Under the pieces are notes generated by a model. It was not told the DNA's origin. It saw nothing but the letters and a program-made list of their open reading frames with translations, and did not search any database. From Fidelibacterota bacterium (GTDB lineage: Bacteria > Fidelibacterota > UBA2242 > JAFGTP01): 14,355 bases of DNA. The DNA lies in contig JAIPHI010000056.1 of assembly GCA_021735285.1 (NCBI GenBank), positions 1 through 14,355 of the forward strand, read 5' to 3'. Below, piece after piece: positions 8,600 through 14,355 of this stretch. A program made the translations under genes and the position numbers. Each line of letters begins with the position of its first letter. The first letter of the stretch is position 1.

Positions 8600-8762
8600 C
8601 TTAAGTACCTCCTGGTTCTTATTAAAAAGAATTTAATAGTAAATTCAATTGTCCTCACTATGATCACTTTTCCTGATCCACAATATGAATTACCCCCATG
8701 GATGTTTAGTAGTTTATTTGGGGCTCTCATAGATCATGTCATTACTCATTTTCTCAATTTTT

Positions 8763-9935
8763 TTAAAACCCCGATATTACACCGAAGGCTATACGATTGC
8801 CATTATTTTTTAGATCTCTGATATATTCCAGATTCAATCTTAAGTTACGAGCCAATAAGTAAGTTCCGCTTAGAGAAAGGGTATGATAGTCTGCCGGCCT
8901 CCATTCACTGTCAATCCAGTTGTATAACATAGTGATATAATATCTGGACATATCAGGTTGAGGATGATATATTACTTCTCCAATAATTCCATTGGTTTCC
9001 ACTGCATTTGTTGCCCATATAAAAGGATTACTATCCTCTCTGTATAGATATTGGCCGGTTATATCAAACATATCTTGAAGTGAAAAAGCAATATCAGGAC
9101 CATAATACTGGACAGTGTTAGTATAGCTACTCACGTTATTAGTGATTTCTTCTTTACCATAATAAATAAAGCCCCCTATTGAAACATTATCATCAATAGC
9201 TTGATTTACACGGAGGCCAAAATTTTTGTATTTATCTTGATCAAACATGTGGTCCGCTTCAGCCTCCCCAATACCATTTCCGTTTACAACCATACCAATA
9301 ATATCAGTAGAAGTACTCTCCAGACCATATACAAACATCAGACCACGATCGTAGGTCAGGTCTATCAAGGAATTACCAATATTTTTTTTATAAATTTGAT
9401 AATCTTCGAAAGTTAGACGCAACTCTCTTTTCATTAAAGGATCCGAAGTCTGGAACTGACCTGCCATGATGTCCAAATTGGTGTCAAAAATATCATTAAA
9501 ATGGATATAAGCATCCTCTATACCAGCCACTTCACCTCTTTCTGAAAGGTAGAAATACATATAATAACTGATATCTTTATAGAGCGAGCCTCCAGAAAGT
9601 AGTTTCATGCCCCAGGGTATTTGCAGGTCATTGTTAACATCTTGATCATCATCAGCCAGCATATAGGCTTCAAATTTCATAGCTAAAGGGAAGTCCTTGT
9701 TTAACCAGAGCAGATCATCTCCAGCAGTGACATAATCACGCTCCCTTTCTTCCTCAGGAATAACAAAGCCATCTCCGGCAAAATCATCGCCATAAGGTTT
9801 TAAGCGAGGAAATGCCGCATGGCAGGTGGTACACGAAATATTATATCTTCTGGCAAAAGCCGGAATAGCATACGTCACATGCCCGGCGATTAATAAAATT
9901 ACTATCAAGGCTAAGAATATTTTTTTTAAGAACAT
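8763..9935 (-). CDS. Outer-membrane beta-barrel-like protein with one N-terminal c-type haem motif
   Basis: Residues 1-23 form a signal peptide (cleavage near TYA|IPAF). A single CTTCH motif follows at 35-39 in the context AFARRYNISCTTCHAAFPRL, matching a family of secreted barrel proteins that begin with one haem c site. The remaining ~330 residues alternate polar and hydrophobic/aromatic positions in predicted beta-strands, and the chain ends in Phe (FGVISGF), the usual terminal residue of outer-membrane barrels. The likely role is an outer-membrane porin that carries or contacts a haem at its periplasmic mouth, working with the pentahaem cytochrome encoded just upstream. The spacer between the cytochrome stop and this ATG is only 14 bp and contains the strong ribosome site AAAGGAGGG (9940-9948), so co-transcription is very likely. 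Substrate or electron acceptor is unknown; a non-conducting porin with a structural haem remains possible. Confidence 0.8.
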   Translation of the reverse strand: MFLKKIFLALIVILLIAGHVTYAIPAFARRYNISCTTCHAAFPRLKPYGDDFAGDGFVIPEEERERDYVTAGDDLLWLNKDFPLAMKFEAYMLADDDQDVNNDLQIPWGMKLLSGGSLYKDISYYMYFYLSERGEVAGIEDAYIHFNDIFDTNLDIMAGQFQTSDPLMKRELRLTFEDYQIYKKNIGNSLIDLTYDRGLMFVYGLESTSTDIIGMVVNGNGIGEAEADHMFDQDKYKNFGLRVNQAIDDNVSIGGFIYYGKEEITNNVSSYTNTVQYYGPDIAFSLQDMFDITGQYLYREDSNPFIWATNAVETNGIIGEVIYHPQPDMSRYYITMLYNWIDSEWRPADYHTLSLSGTYLLARNLRLNLEYIRDLKNNGNRIAFGVISGF

Positions 9936-9949
9936 CTTTCCCTCCTTTG

Positions 9950-11293
9950 TTATTCATATACTTCAAACTCAGTGGAAACTTTATTCATAACTGTTATCTC
10001 ACTTTCTTCTTCCGGCACATCTAAATATTCAGCAACTGGTTTAACCAATTTTTGATAATTCAAAGTAGCAGTTACTTCAACCTCACCAAAAGCGATATCT
10101 CGTGGCATAGGCCAGGAATATGTTTCGATTTTTGTTTCCCGCGGTCCAATCCTATAATCTACACCTAATTCTCTCGTATTCCACTGCATAATTGTCATAT
10201 TCCCATTCTGGTCAAAATAGGGCATCCGAAAAATCCTGTCTCCGACTGGAACGCCATCCCTGGCGACTCCTTCAAAATCCTCCAATCCAAGGGCATCACT
10301 AAAGTCTTGATATGCCAACTCATCTGAAGCAATTGTGTACTTTTCTCCTTCAAATCCCTTTTCATCGACTTTGAGATGGTAAGTGTTGCCTTTTGAATCA
10401 CGGGCTTCAACATGGAGCCATAAAATTCTATCTTCTACTGATCCGGTCGGTATTTTATGACCGGCTTTGGCATTAAACAACTCTATCTGAATAAGCGCTG
10501 TACCATCGTATGGAATCTCGGATTCGCGACAATGCATTGATAATTCTATAGCACCTCTCAATTTGGCAGGTTTATGAGCACCGAGAAAAACATGCTGTGC
10601 AACTGTATCAATCTTTGCCATGCTGGCACTACGCCCAATTGCTCCCGGCATATGACAGTCAAAACATTTGACACTTTCTTGGGAATAAGGGCCTTCTTCC
10701 CACTCCTTTTGAGTAGATTTTACCCAAACTCCAAACGGATTTCTTTCATTATGACAGCTACCGCACAATTCAGTTTTTTCATAAATGGGGTTATACTCCG
10801 TAACATGATGGGGTGACTCGAGGCCCGGTTTAGCGCCATATTTAATTCGGCCCGGACTGGAAATATAATTAAAATTGACCGGATCATTATTTTTCACACC
10901 TACGATCGAATGGCACAGATCACAACTCACCCCTTCATTGGCTCTTGAGCCCTCCTCTGGTCTGGGCGGAGGCAGATCACCGGCTAAATATGACAAAGGA
11001 GCATGGCAACCATTGCAACCATCTACCGCTTCTTTAAAGTTGGGATCATTTTTAGCATGGGGCACAGCCAGATCGAAATACTCTATTTCATCCCAATGAT
11101 GAGTGAAAGATTGAGACATCATAGCCCGTTTCCATTGTTGATAGATATCAGTATGACAGCTTTGGCAAACTTCCGGCTTTTCGTATTGACTATACTTTTT
11201 CGTATTTTTGGCGTGTTCACCGGCAGGCAAAGCTTCTTTTTCCTGCCCGAAAGTAAAACTTAATAACAAAATAAATAATAGTTTTTTATACAT
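9950..11293 (-). CDS. Secreted pentahaem c-type cytochrome (cytochrome c554-like N-terminal half)
   Basis: The protein has 447 residues and a short signal peptide (about 1-16, ending in FTFG|QEKE). Five CXXCH haem-binding motifs are visible: CQSCH 43-47, CNGCH 93-97, CDLCH 124-128, CGSCH 177-181 and CFDCH 210-214. Extra His residues such as His65-66 and His162-163 could be distal ligands. The first motif's surroundings (CQSCHTDIYQQWKRAMMSQS) match the cytochrome c554 domain family. Residues about 240-447 contain no haem motif and form a beta-rich domain (AGHKIPTGSVEDRILWLHVE) commonly seen after such haem clusters. It should carry electrons in the periplasm or at the outer membrane, and its partner is probably the haem-bearing barrel protein encoded next. 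ccsA lies 21 bp upstream; AGGAGGG (11300-11306) lies six bases before ATG. It may be a redox enzyme rather than a simple carrier, but I see no catalytic signature. Confidence 0.88.
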   Translation of the reverse strand: MYKKLLFILLLSFTFGQEKEALPAGEHAKNTKKYSQYEKPEVCQSCHTDIYQQWKRAMMSQSFTHHWDEIEYFDLAVPHAKNDPNFKEAVDGCNGCHAPLSYLAGDLPPPRPEEGSRANEGVSCDLCHSIVGVKNNDPVNFNYISSPGRIKYGAKPGLESPHHVTEYNPIYEKTELCGSCHNERNPFGVWVKSTQKEWEEGPYSQESVKCFDCHMPGAIGRSASMAKIDTVAQHVFLGAHKPAKLRGAIELSMHCRESEIPYDGTALIQIELFNAKAGHKIPTGSVEDRILWLHVEARDSKGNTYHLKVDEKGFEGEKYTIASDELAYQDFSDALGLEDFEGVARDGVPVGDRIFRMPYFDQNGNMTIMQWNTRELGVDYRIGPRETKIETYSWPMPRDIAFGEVEVTATLNYQKLVKPVAEYLDVPEEESEITVMNKVSTEFEVYE

Positions 11294-11314
11294 CGTATTC
11301 CCTCCTGAACGAAA

Positions 11315-12085
11315 TTAAGTATAACTATGCAGACCGATCAATAAATAACTCACGCCCCAATAAGTAAAGAGGACTGAGAGGAACGTTACAATAATTACAA
11401 TAGCTTTTTTGACAAGGTTGGGGTGTGACAAATGAAAATAAAAAGTAAGAATAAGAATATTGATCAGAGCCCAGGTCTCTTTGGGGTCCCAGGACCAATA
11501 ATTACCCCAGGAAATATAAGCCCATATAGCTCCGGTAATTAATCCTATATTTAAAAAGAAAAAACAAATCTTTACTTCCCGATCCATCTTTGTTATTAAA
11601 TCATCAATCTTTTCTGGGGACAACACATTTTTCCTTGCCAATAGAAAAACAGCATATACCAATGCTATAAAAATTGAAACATAACCGAAAAAATAAGCCG
11701 GGACATGAATATACATCCAAATACTATTTAAAGCTGGCATCAATGGTTCCGGCTTTTTCATCTCATTAGGTAATAGAGCAGCAATAACCAGCAGAGCAAT
11801 TACTAAAATAATCATTATCCAGCGAATATCTTTGGGAATCTGTTTCTTCCAAAAAACATAACGGATACCGATTAAAAATGGTAATAAAATCATAGTTTCA
11901 TACAAATTACTAAAAGGCGGATGTTGAGCCAAAATCGATCTCACAATCAAAGCAATTAAATGGAGAGATAATCCAATTATGAAAAAAGACCTTGATGATT
12001 TTTCTGATTCTTTTACAAAATGTAATATGCAACTTATAATATATGCAACAGTTGTAATAATCAGTAGTATTGATTCCACACTCAT
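11315..12085 (-). CDS. ccsA: Cytochrome c maturation protein CcsA/ResC (system II haem lyase subunit)
   Basis: This 256-residue polytopic membrane protein has about eight hydrophobic segments. It carries the tryptophan-rich haem-handling signature WAYISWGNYWSWDPKETWAL (188-207). Conserved histidines expected for CcsA are present: His55 in AQHPPFSNLYET, His127 in WMYIHVP and His253 near the end in LLIGLHSY. In system II, CcsA and ResB together export haem and join it to CXXCH cysteines of apocytochromes in the periplasm. Its ATG directly follows the resB TAA stop, and its ribosome site AGGGAGGA (12092-12099) lies inside resB, so the two are translationally coupled. The two cytochrome-type genes downstream are plausible substrates. 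The length is near the usual range, and no key residue appears to be missing. Confidence 0.95.
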   Translation of the reverse strand: MSVESILLIITTVAYIISCILHFVKESEKSSRSFFIIGLSLHLIALIVRSILAQHPPFSNLYETMILLPFLIGIRYVFWKKQIPKDIRWIMIILVIALLVIAALLPNEMKKPEPLMPALNSIWMYIHVPAYFFGYVSIFIALVYAVFLLARKNVLSPEKIDDLITKMDREVKICFFFLNIGLITGAIWAYISWGNYWSWDPKETWALINILILTFYFHLSHPNLVKKAIVIIVTFLSVLFTYWGVSYLLIGLHSYT

Positions 12086-12967
12086 TTATTTGTCCTCCCT
12101 TTTCAAAGCAATATAAAGAAAAATCAAATATATTACCGACAGAACTAGTAGAAGTCCTACCGCTTTTACTTCCGCTACTTCAATAATGCTTACGAATTGA
12201 TATCCCACAGGATTAATTATCAATTTATGCTTATCAATTATTTTTGCCTTACCGGGTTTTAATTTGTATTTATCTCCATTAAACAAGAGACTGAATTGGC
12301 TATCGCGATGATCATAATTAACTAAAACAAGTGTGTCTCCTCCAATCTCAAGTGTATCTTGTAATGCAATAGAAAATTTTCTCTGGTCAAGGCCAATATT
12401 ACAGGTGAACTTTCTATCATAGGCACTCTGATAAAAACGGTAATGCTTATAAGCCATAGGTTCATTAACAGCTAATTTTACTGTATCGCTGCGGTTAATT
12501 ACCAGATGACTAATAAAAGCCCGTGGCATTCGACTACCTTGGTGCCGTATGATCTCAAATTTTTCCAGGTGTATTAATAGACTATCATTTTGATCGTTAC
12601 TGGGGATATGGTCAGCGAATTGAACAGTCTCACCCTCCTCAAGTATTAAATTAAATCTATCATTAACACTCTTTTCATATATAATTACAATAAATATCAG
12701 GGCTAAAATCAGGTGGACAATTTTTTGGGCCGTGTTTTTTATTACCCCAATAAAAACAGAAACCAACAGCAACACAGTAATTATTGACCAGAGGGCTATA
12801 TTGAGGGCAGAATTATAGAATCTATCCAGATGGAAAAAGTGGACAATGGTTTTAATACCTGATAATTCCGAGGAAGGAATCGGTCGGGGAAATAAAGTGC
12901 TGAGGATCAGAAAAATCACTAAAATTGCCAGCACAATTAAAAATATTTTTTTAATAATCTCTTTCAT
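12086..12967 (-). CDS. resB: Short ResB/Ccs1-like cytochrome c maturation protein
   Basis: I choose ATG at 12967 (293 residues) because AAGGA sits five bases upstream; a TTG at 12997 would add ten residues but has no ribosome site. Three membrane segments in the first ~100 residues (about 4-27, 54-77, 80-97) are followed by a large periplasmic domain (about 98-258) and one final membrane helix (about 263-283), the ResB/Ccs1 layout. Typical ResB traits include HLDRFYNS before the second helix, a His at the start of the third (KIVHLILAL), and NEPMAYKHYRFYQSAY in the periplasmic part, matching the family's N-P-l-Y..YRFYQS pattern. It is shorter than Bacillus-type ResB, as is common in FCB lineages. 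It partners CcsA in delivering haem to apocytochromes. It is the first gene of the minus-strand operon, with a 742-bp non-coding region upstream before tetR. Confidence 0.85.
   Translation of the reverse strand: MKEIIKKIFLIVLAILVIFLILSTLFPRPIPSSELSGIKTIVHFFHLDRFYNSALNIALWSIITVLLLVSVFIGVIKNTAQKIVHLILALIFIVIIYEKSVNDRFNLILEEGETVQFADHIPSNDQNDSLLIHLEKFEIIRHQGSRMPRAFISHLVINRSDTVKLAVNEPMAYKHYRFYQSAYDRKFTCNIGLDQRKFSIALQDTLEIGGDTLVLVNYDHRDSQFSLLFNGDKYKLKPGKAKIIDKHKLIINPVGYQFVSIIEVAEVKAVGLLLVLSVIYLIFLYIALKREDK
12092..12099 (-). promoter_or_regulatory. ccsA ribosome binding site inside resB
   Basis: AGGGAGGA on the minus strand lies six bases before the ccsA ATG, and the resB stop codon falls between them. 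The stop-to-start junction TAA-ATG has no spacer, indicating coupled translation of the two maturation subunits. Confidence 0.8.
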
Positions 12968-13360
12968 ATTTATCCTTAAATATAGTTTAGACACCAAAAC
13001 ACTGCTTTAAAAAAGCATTAGATCATATATAATATATTATGAAACCTTTTTTGCTGAATACCCCGCCCCCTCCTATTATTTCAAATACATTTTATAAAAT
13101 ACTTAATATAAAAAATATTAACCAGGTTTACATAAACAGTCTTCAATTATGTTTATAAAGTTAATATATCAAACATCTATTCTAATTTCAAACTTTTCGC
13201 TTATAATTTTTTAATGATGGATTCATAAAAAACTCAATAACGTCATTGCGGAGACGATAATATCCAAATCTTAGTTGAAATTTTTTATAGAGGGGCTCTT
13301 TTCTTTTTTAAGCTCTCAATTTAGCAATGGAACCTCTCCATTTTTTTGGCCAATTTCAAC
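12968..13360. other. Leader/intergenic region upstream of resB
   Basis: No gene is apparent in this AT-rich stretch. It should contain the promoter of the minus-strand cytochrome operon, but I cannot point to convincing -35/-10 boxes. A perfect hairpin (TGCTTT/AAAGCA with a three-base loop, 13003-13017) lies in the presumed resB leader. A short C-rich run (CCCCGCCCCCTCC, 13061-13073) stands out from the AT-rich surroundings. A plus-strand terminator-like hairpin lies at 13326-13347. Confidence 0.4.
13326..13347 (+). terminator. Terminator-like hairpin with T tract and no upstream gene
   Basis: AATGGA pairs with TCCATT across the loop ACCTC, and T residues run through 13347. The form is that of a rho-independent terminator on the plus strand. 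No plus-strand gene precedes it, so it may end a small RNA, be a relic of a lost gene, or be chance in AT-rich DNA. It lies 14 bp before MITE copy 2. Confidence 0.35.
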
Positions 13361-13521
13361 TATAGCGATTTGCAAAAGTTTCGTCTGATGTAGCATAACT
13401 ATCCTTAGTTGTGGATTTTCCTGAAGCCTTCAATAGGCTGAAAGAAAAAATAGATTTAAACAGTATTTATGACAAATAATATCTACTATTTCATAAGACA
13501 ACTCATATTACAATCGCTATA
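13361..13521. mobile_element. 161-bp MITE-like element, copy 2 (inverted relative to copy 1)
   Basis: The element runs from TATAGCGATTT to AATCGCTATA, and its reverse complement aligns to 7459-7619 over the full 161 bp without gaps. The half from 13361 to about 13441 is nearly identical to copy 1 (two differences by eye); the other half holds the remaining ~16 differences. It contains no transposase. It sits between the cytochrome operon and tetR. Confidence 0.8.
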
Positions 13522-13685
13522 AAAATAATTTAACACCTCAGCTGAATACTAAAATACTAAAATTTTATTATAATACCGAAACAAATTTAATTTGATTGAA
13601 TAAGTGAGTATCATAAAAAAACGGGTGGAGCTCAGATAGTTAAAAAATAATTATTGCAATTATCAGTAGCAGTTCGTATCTTATT

Positions 13686-13710
13686 ATGACTGAATAAATA
13701 TATTAGTCAT
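13686..13710. promoter_or_regulatory. Palindromic candidate operator for the TetR-family regulator
   Basis: ATGACT and AGTCAT are perfect inverted arms 13 bases apart, giving a 25-bp imperfect palindrome about 30 bp before the preferred tetR ATG. TetR-family regulators usually bind palindromes next to their own gene, so autoregulation is inferred. Its position over the upstream TTG codon (13710) argues against that codon as the start. Confidence 0.45.
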
Positions 13711-13739
13711 TGAGTTATATAAACGGTGAGAGGCCTGTT

Positions 13740-14348
13740 ATGCCAACCAAATTTTCACAGCAAGAACAACAAATTATTAGAGAAAAATTGGTTAATAAAG
13801 CCACAGAATTTTTCTCAAAACATGGTTTCAAAAAAACCAGTGTCAAAGAATTAACCGATGCTGCAGGAGTTTCCAAAGGCTCATTCTATAGTTTTTTTGA
13901 TTCTAAAGAGGAACTATTATTTGAAGTTTTTGAGGAACAAGAAAAGTTTCGCAACAAAATAATGTCAGAGGTCGTCAATTCTGATATGGAGGCTGAAGAG
14001 GCAATCAAATATTTATTTCACAAAGCCCTGGAAAATATTGAAAGAAACCAAATTTTTCAAAGGATATACGAAGAAAATCTAATGGAAAGAATTATCAGAA
14101 AAATTCCTCCCCAAAGAATAAAAAAGCACCAGGAACAGGATCTTAATGATGCTCTCGGTTTTATCAAACATTTACAGAAAAATAGTAATTTAATCGATGA
14201 GCCTCCCAAGGTCATTGTTGGCCTTTTTCGAGCTGCATTTTTTCTTACTCTTTATGAAAATGAAATTGGGAAAGATATTTATGAAGATGTTGCCAATTTA
14301 CTCATTGAGTGTCTTGCCAAAGGCTTAACCCAAACAGAGGAGCAATAA
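13740..14348 (+). CDS. TetR/AcrR-family transcriptional regulator
   Basis: The 202-residue protein has an N-terminal DNA-binding domain with the family's hallmark pattern: ATEFFSKHGFKKTSVKELTD leads into AAGVSKGSFYSFFDSKEELL, with the helix-turn-helix at about 33-52. The remaining ~140 residues are helical and form the ligand-binding/dimerisation part, whose ligand cannot be predicted. I prefer ATG at 13740, which has a GAGAGG ribosome-like site at 13727-13732. TTG at 13710 would add ten residues (SYINGERPV region) and overlaps a palindrome. The stop codon abuts the ATG of the next gene, so the regulator is probably co-transcribed with its target. In many Gram-negatives such a pairing controls efflux pumps, but the partner is outside the window. 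Confidence 0.93.
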   Translation: MPTKFSQQEQQIIREKLVNKATEFFSKHGFKKTSVKELTDAAGVSKGSFYSFFDSKEELLFEVFEEQEKFRNKIMSEVVNSDMEAEEAIKYLFHKALENIERNQIFQRIYEENLMERIIRKIPPQRIKKHQEQDLNDALGFIKHLQKNSNLIDEPPKVIVGLFRAAFFLTLYENEIGKDIYEDVANLLIECLAKGLTQTEEQ

Positions 14349-14355
14349 ATGATAG
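14349..14355 (+). CDS. Start of the next gene (truncated by window end)
   Basis: ATG at 14349 follows the tetR stop with no spacer, and GAGGAG (14337-14342) lies six bases upstream, a strong ribosome site located inside tetR. Only ATG-ATA-G is visible, so the product is unknown. The arrangement indicates an operon with coupled translation. Confidence 0.5.

Noticed and set aside
10574..11263. Plus-strand open frames opposite the pentahaem cytochrome gene
   Set aside because: They are antisense shadows of a gene with five haem motifs and a signal peptide; their products resemble no family.
12968..12997. Upstream TTG start for resB
   Set aside because: No ribosome site precedes it, whereas ATG at 12967 has AAGGA at proper spacing and starts a normal membrane-protein N-terminus.
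13003..13017. Perfect short hairpin in the resB leader considered as a terminator or riboswitch
   Set aside because: The arms are AT-rich and six bases long, there is no T tract after the stem in either direction, and no riboswitch class is recognisable.
13241..13256. CGTCATTGCGGAGACG, resembling the start of dispersed GTCATTGCGAG-type repeats seen in many bacterial genomes
   Set aside because: Only one short partial match with a four-base-pair stem is present, too little to call a repeat.
13710..13739. Upstream TTG start for the TetR regulator
   Set aside because: It lies on the edge of the palindromic operator candidate, and the ATG at 13740 gives a standard TetR N-terminus.
1..14355. CRISPR arrays, tRNA or rRNA genes and full insertion sequences
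   Set aside because: I saw no regularly spaced direct repeats, no tRNA cloverleaf or rRNA-like stretch, and no transposase in any frame.

Overview
The window is AT-rich and densely coded. It looks like part of a Gram-negative genome from the FCB group (Bacteroidota, Ignavibacteriota, Calditrichota, Marinimicrobia and relatives). The main clue is the YPNPFNPTT-type secretion/sorting-like module that ends the GH43 enzyme and recurs inside the GH30 enzyme. Such modules are common in Ignavibacteriota, Calditrichota and related phyla. Strong AGGAGG-type ribosome binding sites precede many minus-strand genes. I cannot place the organism more precisely from sequence alone.

Region 1 (1-7431, + strand) is a compact hemicellulose (xylan) degradation operon with intergenic gaps of 32-57 bp. 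It holds: (i) the 3' part of a GH35-like beta-galactosidase with a DUF5597-type C-terminus; (ii) a secreted GH30 xylanase of the glucuronoxylanase type with an unusual internal sorting-like domain; (iii) a secreted GH43 enzyme with a beta-sandwich domain, a CBM6-like module and a C-terminal sorting-like module; and (iv) a parallel beta-helix protein whose motifs resemble GH120 beta-xylosidases. Together they would cut glucurono(arabino)xylan backbones outside the cell (GH30), remove arabinose or xylose (GH43, GH120-like) and trim galactose (GH35-like).

Region 2 (7459-13521) is a block of five minus-strand genes bracketed by two inverted copies of a 161-bp miniature inverted-repeat element (7459-7619 and 13361-13521, about 89% identical without gaps). 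Transcribed right to left are resB, ccsA (system II cytochrome c maturation), a five-haem secreted cytochrome c, and an outer-membrane-barrel-like protein with one N-terminal haem motif. A lipoprotein of unknown function follows after a 163-bp gap and ends at a good intrinsic terminator. The first four look like one operon that makes and matures an electron-transfer module of the periplasm and outer membrane.

Region 3 (13522-14355, + strand) holds a TetR-family regulator with a palindromic candidate operator just upstream. The first bases of a following gene are translationally coupled to it and run off the window.

The most distinctive features are the inverted mobile repeats around an oppositely transcribed cytochrome block, the haem-motif-plus-barrel protein beside a pentahaem cytochrome with its own maturation genes, the sorting-like domain embedded near the N-terminus of the xylanase, and the divergent GH120-like protein.
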